Shown in pieces: positions 8,108-16,623 of a stretch of 64,000 nucleotides of DNA. The position numbers and the translations under genes were made by a program. The notes below the pieces were generated by a model that made no database searches, had not been told where the DNA came from, and worked only from the letters and a program-made list of their open reading frames with translations. Position 1 is the stretch's first letter, and each line of letters opens with the position of its first letter. Origin of the DNA: Acetobacterium sp965140355 (GTDB taxonomy: Bacteria > Bacillota > Clostridia > Eubacteriales > Eubacteriaceae); NCBI GenBank assembly GCA_965140355.1, contig OZ223191.1:310001-374000 (forward strand). The letters are read 5' to 3'.

Positions 8108-8971
8108 ATGAAAGTTGGTAAAATTAAAGAGTTGCTTTTTAAAATCGATAAAACTCTTTTTAATGAAAATATTAAAGGGTGTTATTCGAAGCATCTTGCT
8201 TATCGGGGAAAAGCGTATAAATTAACGAAAGCGTTGTATTTTCCTCCTCATGCATCTTCAAATAAAAATATCCGAATGGGAATTGAATCGAGTGGAGAAT
8301 TGCTGGCTTTTGGCGGAGATTTGACGCCGGAACGAATGATTTTAGCCTATAAAAAAGGAATCTACCCATTGTTTTTTGATAAACAACCAATTCTTTGGTG
8401 GACTTCAGAAATCCGGTATGTTTTATTTCCACAGAAACTACATATCGGAAAAAAAATGCGAAGAATTATTAAAAAAAACAATTATGTTTTAACAGCAGAT
8501 AAAGCTTTCAGAGATGTAATTTGTGCTTGTCGCGAGACTAGAAAAGAATTTACTTGGATTACGCCAGAACGAATTGAGTCATCCTGTAAGTTACACGAAT
8601 TGGGATTCGCGCATTCCATAGAAATTTGGCAGGATGAGCGATTGGTCGGAGGATTATATGGAGTTATGATTGGCTCGTGTTTTCAAGTTGAGTCGATGTT
8701 TAGACGAGTAGATAATGCAGCGACGGCAGCATCGATTGGACTATTGCTACGATTAAGTGAAATAGATGGTATTGTTGTAGATTGTGGATTTTCAGTTTCT
8801 GAGCATATTAAAAATATGGGAGCTGAAATGATTTCACGCGATGAATTTCTCGAAATGATTGAAAAAATCATGAAAAATACGGATAGTATAGAGAATTGGA
8901 ATAGTTTATTTGAAAACTGGAATTTCAAACAAGCTGTTGAAAATCATTTTATATTAGATCATAAAACATAG
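8108..8971 (+). CDS. Aat-like transferase, paralogue 3
   Basis: A 287-residue third copy. The frame opens at 8093, but the ATG at 8108 has GGGAG about 8 bases upstream and aligns with the other two starts. Landmarks: FPPH (45-48), GELLAFGGDLTPER (63-76), PILWW (94-98), FTWIT (148-152), LHELGFAHSIEIW (162-174), ESMF (E195), VD (D225). The Trp49 position is Leu and Gln188 is Gly. It alone has lost the Lys of the A-S-K motif (AATAAS in place of xSKxAx), and has a two-residue insertion before GELL. It is the most diverged of the trio and may have a different donor or acceptor. Confidence 0.85.
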   Translation: MKVGKIKELLFKIDKTLFNENIKGCYSKHLAYRGKAYKLTKALYFPPHASSNKNIRMGIESSGELLAFGGDLTPERMILAYKKGIYPLFFDKQPILWWTSEIRYVLFPQKLHIGKKMRRIIKKNNYVLTADKAFRDVICACRETRKEFTWITPERIESSCKLHELGFAHSIEIWQDERLVGGLYGVMIGSCFQVESMFRRVDNAATAASIGLLLRLSEIDGIVVDCGFSVSEHIKNMGAEMISRDEFLEMIEKIMKNTDSIENWNSLFENWNFKQAVENHFILDHKT

Positions 8972-9064
8972 ATTTAAGCGTGTTGCAAAAGATTTTATAG
9001 AAATAATTTCAATAATATTTAGTTAAATCTAAAATAGTTATGGTTTCAAATAAAGGAGTTAAAA

Positions 9065-10159
9065 ATGAGTAACATAATCAATGTCACGCGCTCCTCAATG
9101 CCAACTTTTGAAGAGTATGTCGAAGAAATTAAAGATCTGTGGGAAAGCCATTGGTTAACAAATATGGGGATAAAACACGAACAATTTTGCATCGATATAA
9201 CAAAATACTTGAATGTGCCTCAGGCATCTCTTTTTACTAATGGTCATTTAGCACTTGAATGTACCATTGCGGCATTTGATTTAACGGGGGAAGTTATCAC
9301 GACACCCTTTACTTTTGCGTCAACTACACATGCAATTCTTAGAAATGGTTTAGAACCGGTTTTTTGCGATATTAATGAAAAAGATTATACTATCGATGTG
9401 AATAAGATTGAGTCTTTAATCACAAAAAACACATGTGCTATTATACCAGTACACGTGTATGGAAATGTATGTAATGTGAAAGAGATCGAAAGCATTGCAA
9501 AGAAATACAACCTCAAAGTAATATATGATGCCGCACATGCTTTTGGAGTAACTGTTGATGGTGTCGGAATAGGCAATTTTGGAGACGCCGCAATGTTTAG
9601 TTTTCATGCTACAAAAGTTTTTAACACTATTGAAGGTGGTGCTGTAACCTATCAATATGAAAATCTTGAAAGAATACTCTATTATCTAAAAAACTTTGGA
9701 ATTACTGGAGCTGAGTCGGTGGAATATGTTGGTGGTAATGCCAAAATGAGCGAGTTTCAGGCAGCAATGGGCATTTGTAACCTTAGACACGTTGATGAGG
9801 ATATTGCTAAAAGAAAGAGGGTAACAGAACGCTACCGGGAAAATTTAGAAAATATAAATGGCATAAAACTTGTTAAACCTCAACTTGGAATAAAAAGTAA
9901 TTATGCTTATTTTCCTGTCGTATTCGATGGATACCCTAAATCAAGAAACCAGGTTTTTGAAGAACTAGAAAAAAATAATATTTATGCTAGGAAATATTTC
10001 TATCCGTTAACAACTAGTTATGAATGTTTTGCAAATAGATTTAATTCAGCTGAAACTCCGGTTGCAAAACATACAGCAGAGCGGGTTTTGACACTTCCAT
10101 TATATCCAGATTTAGATTTAGAAGATATTGATCGAATTTGTGAAATCATTAAAAGTTAA
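9065..10159 (+). CDS. DegT/DnrJ/EryC1 sugar aminotransferase, VioA-like
   Basis: A 364-residue PLP-dependent nucleotide-sugar aminotransferase. The internal aldimine lysine is in FSFHATKVFNTIEGG; upstream are TPFTFASTTHAI and the cofactor-binding YDAAHAFG. The overall pattern, including WLTNMG near the N-terminus and GEVITTPFTF, is very like VioA, which makes dTDP-4-amino-4,6-dideoxyglucose. PglE/EpsN-type enzymes acting on UDP-4-keto sugars belong to the same fold, so the nucleotide is uncertain. AAAGGAG precedes the ATG. It lies between the Aat-like trio and a WbqC gene, and no LbH-type N-acetyltransferase that would normally acylate the new amino group is present in this window. Confidence 0.88.
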   Translation: MSNIINVTRSSMPTFEEYVEEIKDLWESHWLTNMGIKHEQFCIDITKYLNVPQASLFTNGHLALECTIAAFDLTGEVITTPFTFASTTHAILRNGLEPVFCDINEKDYTIDVNKIESLITKNTCAIIPVHVYGNVCNVKEIESIAKKYNLKVIYDAAHAFGVTVDGVGIGNFGDAAMFSFHATKVFNTIEGGAVTYQYENLERILYYLKNFGITGAESVEYVGGNAKMSEFQAAMGICNLRHVDEDIAKRKRVTERYRENLENINGIKLVKPQLGIKSNYAYFPVVFDGYPKSRNQVFEELEKNNIYARKYFYPLTTSYECFANRFNSAETPVAKHTAERVLTLPLYPDLDLEDIDRICEIIKS

Positions 10160-10246
10160 AGATGCTTTTTTAGCGTAAAAATGCATAAAATATAGTTAGT
10201 CGTTACTTAAAATTGTTATCCGTGAAAATATAGAGAGGAAAAGACA

Positions 10247-10966
10247 GTGGATATTTCGATCATGCAACCTTATCTATTTCCATATATTGGATATTTTCAA
10301 ATGATCAATTATGTTGATTACTTTATCATTGATGATAATGTTCAATATATCAATAGAGGATGGATAAATAGAAATAGAATATTATTAGATGGAAAAGATT
10401 ATATGATCACACTCCCAGTTGTGAAAGCGAGTTCACATTTAAATATTAATGAACGTTACTTTGTTGATGATCCTGATAAAAAGAACGAAAAAAAGCTAAT
10501 GAAGACAATTTATCATGCATATCGTAATGCACCTGAATTTAAGGTGTGTTATGAATTGTTAGAAGAAATATTTAATTTTAGTAATAAAAATGTTGCGGAA
10601 TTTACTGGTAATAGTTTAAAGCAGATATGCAATTATCTAGGAATTGAAGTAACAATTATCATGCAATCAACGATAAATTCAGCAGCGGATTTGAATTATC
10701 AAGATTCGATCATACAGACATGCAAGAAACTAAAAGCGGATAGCTATATTAATGCAATTGGCGGGATGGAATTATATTCTGCTAAAAGATTTAGGAAAAA
10801 CAATTTATCCTTAAAGTTCATAAAAACAAAAGATTCAATTGAATATAAGCAATTCAAGAATACTTTTTTGCCAAACCTGTCCATAATTGACGTAATGATG
10901 TTTAATTCAAAAACGGATATTGTAAAACTTTTATGTCAATATGATCTAGTGGATGGAAAAAATTAA
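10247..10966 (+). CDS. WbqC-like family protein
   Basis: A 239-residue protein starting with GTG (AGAGGAAAAG site upstream). The N-terminus DISIMQPYLFPYIGYFQ and the following DYFIIDDNVQY/RGWINRNRI segments are diagnostic of the WbqC family, found in O-antigen and capsule loci next to sugar aminotransferases. Its biochemical role is not firmly established. Position after a VioA-like aminotransferase suggests a step on the 4-amino sugar, such as acylation or handling of an activated amino acid. The C-terminal part (FKNTFLPNLSIIDVMMFN) also matches the family. No membrane segment or signal peptide. Confidence 0.85.
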   Translation: MDISIMQPYLFPYIGYFQMINYVDYFIIDDNVQYINRGWINRNRILLDGKDYMITLPVVKASSHLNINERYFVDDPDKKNEKKLMKTIYHAYRNAPEFKVCYELLEEIFNFSNKNVAEFTGNSLKQICNYLGIEVTIIMQSTINSAADLNYQDSIIQTCKKLKADSYINAIGGMELYSAKRFRKNNLSLKFIKTKDSIEYKQFKNTFLPNLSIIDVMMFNSKTDIVKLLCQYDLVDGKN

Positions 10967-11072
10967 ACTTGATTACGATTGATTGGTAATTTGAGAGCGA
11001 AAGTTAGGATATTATTATGGACTATAATAATGATTTTAAGACTAAGTATTATCAATAAAATATTATATTGTT

Positions 11073-11132
11073 TCCTCCTAAAGTATCATTTTAAACGGAA
11101 AATATTGAATCCGGATGCTTTAGGAGGATTTT
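11073..11132 (+). terminator. Terminator-like hairpin after the WbqC gene
   Basis: Arms TCCTCCTAAAG (11073-11083) and CTTTAGGAGGA (11118-11128) pair perfectly over 11 bases and are followed by TTTT. The loop is long (34 bases). It likely ends the aminotransferase/WbqC transcript. Confidence 0.65.
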
Positions 11133-11215
11133 AACACTGTAGAAGTAATAAATTATAATGATAATTCAGATAAAGAAAAATGAGATGAATTTATAGAATA
11201 AGGATATGGAATAAA

Positions 11216-12382
11216 ATGAAAATTACAATTGCTGGAACAGGATATGTCGGTTTGTCAAATGCGATTTTGTTAGCACAACATAATGAGGTTATTGCACTTG
11301 ATATTATCAAAGAAAAAGTTGATATGATTAACAACAAAAGATCGCCGATCATTGACCGTGAAATAGAAGAGTATTTAATGAATAAAAAGCTAGACTTAAT
11401 AGCGACCACTGATAATTATATTGCTTTTAAAGATGCTGATTATGTGGTTATTTCTACACCGACAAATTATGATCCAGAGAAAAATTATTTTAATACTCGG
11501 ACAGTTGAAGCTGTAATTGCCAATGTTCTTTCAATAAATCCAGATGCAATTATGATAATTAAATCAACGGTACCCGTTGGTTATACGGAAATTATTAAAG
11601 AAAAATTCGAGACGGAAAATGTTATTTTTTCACCAGAATTTTTAAGAGAAGGCAAAGCACTATATGATAATCTTTATCCATCAAGAATAGTTATTGGTGA
11701 GCAATCAGTTAGAGCTAAGGTGTTTGCAAAATTGCTGGTGCAAGGAGCAATTAAAGAAAATATTGATGTACTTTATACTAAATCAACTGAAGCGGAAGCG
11801 ATAAAGCTTTTTGCCAATACATATCTTGCTTTGCGGGTGGCATATTTTAATGAGCTTGATTCATATGCTGAAGTAAGAGGACTAGATACTCGAAGTATTA
11901 TTGAAGGGGTCGGACTTGATCCAAGAATTGGGAAACATTATAATAATCCTTCTTTTGGTTATGGCGGATATTGTCTGCCAAAAGATACAAAACAACTCCT
12001 TGCTAATTATTCAGATGTTCCTCAAAATATCATGTCGGCTATTGTTGACGCAAATAGAACGAGAAAAGATCATATTGCTGAAATGATTATCAAGAAAAAT
12101 CCTAAAATAGTTGGGATATATCGACTTACAATGAAAATGGATTCGGACAATTTTAGAGAATCAGCTGTTCAAGGAGTTATGAAACGAATTAAAGCAAAAG
12201 GAATAGAAGTAGTCGTTTTTGAACCAACTCTAAATATCGATAAATTCTTCAACTCTAAAGTGATTATCGATCTTGAAGAATTTAAAGAAGTTTCCGATAT
12301 TATCGTTGCAAATAGACTTACAGATGAAATTAAAGATGTTATAGATAAGGTGTATACCAGAGATATATTTAGCAGAGATTAA
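11216..12382 (+). CDS. ugd: UDP-glucose 6-dehydrogenase
   Basis: A 388-residue nucleotide-sugar dehydrogenase. The Rossmann motif is ITIAGTGYVGLSNA at the N-terminus, followed by VISTPTNYD, the KSTVPVGYT segment and FSPEFLREG. The catalytic cysteine lies in GYGGYCLPKDTKQL. The C-terminal UDP-binding domain is present, so the length is normal for the family. It oxidises UDP-glucose to UDP-glucuronate in two NAD-linked steps, giving an acidic sugar for the polysaccharide. Some family members act on UDP-ManNAc or UDP-GlcNAc, but the short form and motif set favour UDP-glucose. It lies between a terminator and the strong promoter at 12461, so it is probably monocistronic. Confidence 0.9.
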   Translation: MKITIAGTGYVGLSNAILLAQHNEVIALDIIKEKVDMINNKRSPIIDREIEEYLMNKKLDLIATTDNYIAFKDADYVVISTPTNYDPEKNYFNTRTVEAVIANVLSINPDAIMIIKSTVPVGYTEIIKEKFETENVIFSPEFLREGKALYDNLYPSRIVIGEQSVRAKVFAKLLVQGAIKENIDVLYTKSTEAEAIKLFANTYLALRVAYFNELDSYAEVRGLDTRSIIEGVGLDPRIGKHYNNPSFGYGGYCLPKDTKQLLANYSDVPQNIMSAIVDANRTRKDHIAEMIIKKNPKIVGIYRLTMKMDSDNFRESAVQGVMKRIKAKGIEVVVFEPTLNIDKFFNSKVIIDLEEFKEVSDIIVANRLTDEIKDVIDKVYTRDIFSRD

Positions 12383-12460
12383 CATCATGTTATATTGAAA
12401 ATTAAATCACACTAAAATAATGGTTTGAATATATTTGTTTACAAAAATGTTACAAATTCT

Positions 12461-12489
12461 TTGACAACCTTAAAAAGTTCTGCTATAAT
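12461..12489 (+). promoter_or_regulatory. Consensus sigma-A promoter with extended -10
   Basis: TTGACA (12461-12466), a 17-base spacer and TATAAT (12484-12489), preceded by TG at 12481-12482. This is a perfect match to a housekeeping promoter. It leaves a leader of about 135 bases before the gene at 12630, with no recognisable riboswitch in it. Confidence 0.9.
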
Positions 12490-12629
12490 CGGATCAGAGA
12501 ATTACTTTTCGGATAAAAAACGTTTTTAAATAGATACAATTTAGATGAATTATTGATAAAAAGGTTTCGAATTTTGGGATGTTTAAAGTTTTAATAATTA
12601 AATCTAGTTGTAGGAAGGAGTAAAATACG

Positions 12630-15479
12630 ATGTCGGAACAAAAAAATAAGGCTGAAAATGCCAAAACAGATAATGATGATTATCCCCGCTACAAAGTTAA
12701 TGATCAATTTATTGAACAGATGACAGCAGGCGATGATGAATTGCAAACAACCGGTTTTAAGATATCAAAACCGGTAAAAAAATCGTTGCGGTGGTTGACT
12801 GAACGCATGCTTTTAAAACAGTTTGCTCCAGCGGCAGTTGTTGTTGATGCATTAGGACAAATTCAATTTATCCATGGACAAACGGGCGTTTTTTTAGAAC
12901 CAGTGCCAGGATATAATGGGACAAGCAATATTCTGAAAATGTCTCGTATTGGCATACGACGAAAACTTACAGTGGCTTTGAATGAAGCCGTGACACTACA
13001 AAAGATTGTATATTCACCAGACCTTAAAGTTAAAACGATCGGTGGGTATGTATTGGTGAATCTCACAGTGGGACCCTTAGAGAATCATGAGGAGGAACCA
13101 GCGTTATTTATCGTTATTTTTGAAAATGCCTCGAATAAAATTAAGCTACAACAAAACGCAATCGAAAGTCAAAGATATCCAATTTTCTTGGATGAAAAAA
13201 CTAATCTTCAAGTACAAATGGATGCTGAACAAGAAATATTAAAAATTGAGAATACCCTTAACTCTAAATATGTAGAATTAGCGACTATCAAAAGTGAACT
13301 ACAGACAAATAATGAAATTTATGAGATGTTGCAGATAGAGTTGCAGAAAACAAACGGAAAGTTGGATGTGACTAAAAGCGATTTAGCGATGAATGACCAA
13401 TTAGTCGAAATCGCACAGGAAAATTTACAGACAATTAATGAAAAACTAATAACAAATCGTACCGAATTGCAGAATAATAGCGAACTTTTGCAAAAATACA
13501 AAGACGAATTAGTGAGCGTTAATGAAAAACTGGCTCATAATAATACAGAATTGCAAAATACAAATGAATTATTAGAAACAGCTAAAGAAGGATTACAGAC
13601 AATCAATGAAAAACTGAGTGAAGACAAAACAGAATTGCAAAATAATATAATGTTATTGGAAACCTCAAAAGAAGAACTGCAACGAGTTGGTAAAAAGTTA
13701 ATTCAAGATCGGGCTGAATTGCGTAGCAATGATGAACGGCTGGCAAAATCGAACGAAGAATTGCAGAAAATCACTGAGAAAATAAGTCGAGCGCATGTCG
13801 AAATGCAAAACATGGATCAGAAACTGACTCGTGTTCAAGTTGAGTTACAGAATAATGACGATCAATTGTATACAGCAACAGCTGAGTTGGAAAAAGTCAA
13901 TGAAGAATTACAACAAAAGCAAACAGAGTTGCAGAACAACGATCTTCGATTGGAAAAATCGAACGAAGAGTTGCAGGCTATTAGTGAAAAATTGATTCAA
14001 GATCAAACGGAATTGCAGAACAATGATGAACGATTGAGAAAATCAAAGGCAGAGCTGCATGAAATTGACAGAAAACTGAATCAAGGTCGAATAGAATTAC
14101 AGAATAATGATGAATTATTAATAATCTCGAAAGAAGAGTTACAGAGTGTTAACGAAAAACTAGTTACGAGTAAAAATGAATTGCGGATTAATAATAATCT
14201 TTTAGAGTTGTCGAAAGATGAACTTCTAACTGTTAATATTGAATTGGATAATCAAAAAAAGGAGTTAGAAAAAGGGAATGAATTACCAGAACTTCTGAAA
14301 CAGAAGTTGGAAACCATAAAAAACGAACTTGATACGATGAAAACTGAACTACAGGTAACAAGTGAAGAATTATATAATGCTAATGAGAAACTGTCAAAAA
14401 CAAATGAAGAAATAGAAAACTCAAGAAAAATTTTAAGTTCACAAAAGACTGAAATCTCAATGAATGAAAATAAGTATTCTAAAAACAAAGAAAATACAGT
14501 TCATGAAAAAGTTCATTCTTTGTATGATGATGAGAAACCCGTGATTGAGAATATTCACGCATTATTTAATAATGAAAAACCACTTGATTCACCGGGTCAG
14601 TCTGCAGTAATTAGTGAAAAATCTGATAGTGAGGAGATTCAATTTTTAGGTAAATCAATTGAATTGCCTGGAGCTAACACAGTGCAGTTTCATTTTAGAG
14701 ACAAGTCAGAAATCGATTCGCCGACTAATGAAGAATTTGCGGATCGTAGCAGCCTTATAAAACCTGAATCAGTACAGGTTAGTAGTGAAAAAAATCTCTT
14801 TAAGTTTGTTTCGACAGAAGAAGAGGACAATTTTAAAGAATCAAATATTTCAGATATGAATCGATTTACACCTGATTATTTAGATGAAAAATCAAGTAAT
14901 AGTTCACTTGTTACGTTAGAGGCTGTTGATTCAGAACCATCAGAGTTTGACGAGAAAAAAGAGTTTCAAGCGATGAATTTAAAGGAATGGTTTTTACTAC
15001 TTGCTAAAGTTGAAGAGGATGGAGCAGAGCTATATAAAAGATTTTCTGAAGTGTGTTCAGAAAAGTTAAAACCGGTTATTCGCAGTTTTGCTCAGGAAGA
15101 ATTTAAACATAAACGATTGATGATTGATTTAGCAAGTGATGATCAATACAAAAACATCCAATTGGACAAAATGGTGTCAGAGATATCGTTGCAACAAGCA
15201 GACTATATCGCAAATAATTGCGACAGTGTCAATTCACCTTTGGATAAAGAATTTTTGCAATTTGCACTTGAATTAGAAAAGAATTACATCGAGATTTATA
15301 AAAGACAATTAACGATATTTCCAGCTGATTCCAGTGAATACAAAAAATTCAAAAATATTATTGAGGAAGCAAGAAAACATATGATTTTTATTCTAAATAA
15401 GCTTAATGATATGAAACAAGCTGAGTTTTCAGAACAAATAATGACGATGCGAAAAGTCGGGGTTCAATATAAAGACTGA
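12630..15479 (+). CDS. PAS / long coiled-coil / ferritin-like fusion protein
   Basis: A 949-residue soluble protein with no signal peptide or membrane segment. Residues about 45-190 match the PAS-type region that follows CheR in CheB/CheR fusions (LLKQFAPAAVVVDALGQ, FIHGQTGVFLEPVPG, NLTVGPL, LFIVIFENAS). Residues about 210-610 are a coiled coil built from a 28-residue repeat (ELQNN..LL..SKEELQ.INEKL). Such ELQ/NEEL runs also follow the PAS in CheB/CheR fusions, but here they are expanded and no methylesterase or methyltransferase domain is present. An acidic linker leads to a C-terminal ferritin-like four-helix domain (about 785-935) with AKVEEDGAELYKRF, AQEEFKHKRL, ELEKNYIEIYKR and EEARKH, the E/EExxH pattern of rubrerythrin-type di-iron sites. 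A structural or redox-sensing scaffold is plausible. Driven by a consensus promoter. Confidence 0.85.
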   Translation: MSEQKNKAENAKTDNDDYPRYKVNDQFIEQMTAGDDELQTTGFKISKPVKKSLRWLTERMLLKQFAPAAVVVDALGQIQFIHGQTGVFLEPVPGYNGTSNILKMSRIGIRRKLTVALNEAVTLQKIVYSPDLKVKTIGGYVLVNLTVGPLENHEEEPALFIVIFENASNKIKLQQNAIESQRYPIFLDEKTNLQVQMDAEQEILKIENTLNSKYVELATIKSELQTNNEIYEMLQIELQKTNGKLDVTKSDLAMNDQLVEIAQENLQTINEKLITNRTELQNNSELLQKYKDELVSVNEKLAHNNTELQNTNELLETAKEGLQTINEKLSEDKTELQNNIMLLETSKEELQRVGKKLIQDRAELRSNDERLAKSNEELQKITEKISRAHVEMQNMDQKLTRVQVELQNNDDQLYTATAELEKVNEELQQKQTELQNNDLRLEKSNEELQAISEKLIQDQTELQNNDERLRKSKAELHEIDRKLNQGRIELQNNDELLIISKEELQSVNEKLVTSKNELRINNNLLELSKDELLTVNIELDNQKKELEKGNELPELLKQKLETIKNELDTMKTELQVTSEELYNANEKLSKTNEEIENSRKILSSQKTEISMNENKYSKNKENTVHEKVHSLYDDEKPVIENIHALFNNEKPLDSPGQSAVISEKSDSEEIQFLGKSIELPGANTVQFHFRDKSEIDSPTNEEFADRSSLIKPESVQVSSEKNLFKFVSTEEEDNFKESNISDMNRFTPDYLDEKSSNSSLVTLEAVDSEPSEFDEKKEFQAMNLKEWFLLLAKVEEDGAELYKRFSEVCSEKLKPVIRSFAQEEFKHKRLMIDLASDDQYKNIQLDKMVSEISLQQADYIANNCDSVNSPLDKEFLQFALELEKNYIEIYKRQLTIFPADSSEYKKFKNIIEEARKHMIFILNKLNDMKQAEFSEQIMTMRKVGVQYKD
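13261..14460 (+). repeat. 84-bp (28-codon) coding repeats within the coiled coil
   Basis: About a dozen degenerate units of 28 codons, each containing two 14-residue halves: ELQNNDELL(x)xSK and EELQxINEKLxxxK. The units are most alike between about 13400 and 14200. Twenty-eight residues is four heptads, so unit gain or loss preserves the coiled coil and changes rod length only. The DNA similarity makes slippage or recombination likely. Confidence 0.75.
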
Positions 15480-15580
15480 TGAAGTTGGGTTATGAAAGAC
15501 CAAACAGCGTGTTCTAATGGTTTATGCTTGATTATTGATAAAAATAGCTGGTATGATCTTTGATGGAAAGAGGTTTGGAA

Positions 15581-16324
15581 TTGATAGATACACATATACA
15601 TTTGCTTCCCGGAGTTGATGATGGCGCAAAAGATATGGATATTGCGATTCAGATGCTGCGAATTGCAATGAATGACGGGGTTAATGAGATGGTTTTGACC
15701 CCTCATTTTAATATTCCTATTTACAGTAATCAAAAGGTGATCGAGCAGTATCTCCGACTTAAGGAGTATATTTCAGTCGCACAAATAGATTTCAAAATAC
15801 ATCTGGGGAATGAGATATACTTAAGTGAAGAAGATGTCGAAGGGGTTAAAAAGGGGCTGGCTTTTACTATGGGGAATACACGCTATGTATTATTGGAATT
15901 GCCAATCCATCAGTTTTATCCATTTCACGAGATCATGATTCAAGATTTACAAAAAAGAGGATATAAAATTTTGCTAGCTCATGTTGAACGTTATGATATT
16001 TTCAAAAAGGAACCTGAAAAACTTAAGGAATTAATCCGTTATGGGAGTTATGGACAAATAACTTCTCAGTATATTATGAATAAAAAAACAAGAAAAAGGG
16101 CGCTTCAAATGATAAAAAACGGTTTGATTCATATTGTTGCGTCAGATGGACATGGGATAGAATGGCGACCGCCGGTGATGAAAATGGCTTATGACATTGT
16201 TTCAGAAACGGTTGGGAAAGAGTGGGCACAGATATTATTTATTGATAATCCTAAATCAATGATTGAAAATGCTGAATTAGCAGCGATTAATATAAAAAAA
16301 GTGAAAAGATTTCATTTCTTTTAA
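15581..16324 (+). CDS. cpsB: CpsB/YwqE-type protein tyrosine phosphatase (PHP fold)
   Basis: A metal-dependent PHP-family phosphatase of about 247 residues. Motifs: DTHIHLLPGVDDGAKD at the N-terminus, MVLTPHFN, LGNEIYL, LLAHVERY and VASDGHG, which supply the His/Asp/Glu metal ligands. The frame is open further upstream (TTG at 15560, ATG at 15563), but the TTG at 15581 has AGAGG 7 bases upstream and gives the family's usual start (M)IDTHIHLLPG, so it is preferred. It should dephosphorylate the CpsD kinase tail encoded at 20315-21046. It follows the coiled-coil gene by about 100 bases and ends at a strong terminator. Confidence 0.88.
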   Translation: MIDTHIHLLPGVDDGAKDMDIAIQMLRIAMNDGVNEMVLTPHFNIPIYSNQKVIEQYLRLKEYISVAQIDFKIHLGNEIYLSEEDVEGVKKGLAFTMGNTRYVLLELPIHQFYPFHEIMIQDLQKRGYKILLAHVERYDIFKKEPEKLKELIRYGSYGQITSQYIMNKKTRKRALQMIKNGLIHIVASDGHGIEWRPPVMKMAYDIVSETVGKEWAQILFIDNPKSMIENAELAAINIKKVKRFHFF

Positions 16325-16398
16325 TATGAGAAAAGAAGTGAACAATCGTTTTAGATCAAAAAAAGTAAAATAACGGTTCAGATTGATGAATTGATAAA

Positions 16399-16431
16399 AA
16401 ACCTATGATAATCCGCCCATGGGTTTTTTTT
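16399..16431 (+). terminator. Rho-independent terminator after cpsB
   Basis: Arms AAACCTATG (16399-16407) and CATGGGTTT (16418-16426), one G-T pair, followed by eight T. Confidence 0.85.
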
Positions 16432-16517
16432 ATAGAAAGTTTAAATAATATATCTAAATTTTATGTAAAATAATAGTTTTTATTAAACAGTTACGAAAAT
16501 TTAATTAGAGGGAGTAG

Positions 16518-16546
16518 TTATCTTACTGCTCAGAATATGTTATAAT
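16518..16546 (+). promoter_or_regulatory. Extended -10 promoter for the epsC-lcp-cpsCD unit
   Basis: TGTTATAAT, an extended -10 (TATAAT at 16541-16546), with a weak -35 (TTATCT at 16518-16523, 17-base spacing). It lies 78 bases before the GTG start of the dehydratase gene and just downstream of the cpsB terminator. Confidence 0.6.
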
Positions 16547-16623
16547 GAGTAACCTATACATAGGAAAATTAACATATTCAAACAAACCCATATTGCAGTC
16601 TTGAGAAGTGAGGAATAAATACC

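Noticed and set aside
6059..8971. Reading the Aat-like genes as ordinary N-degron pathway enzymes
   Set aside because: Three copies, altered pocket residues, shared extra tails and polysaccharide context make the standard role unlikely, though not excluded.
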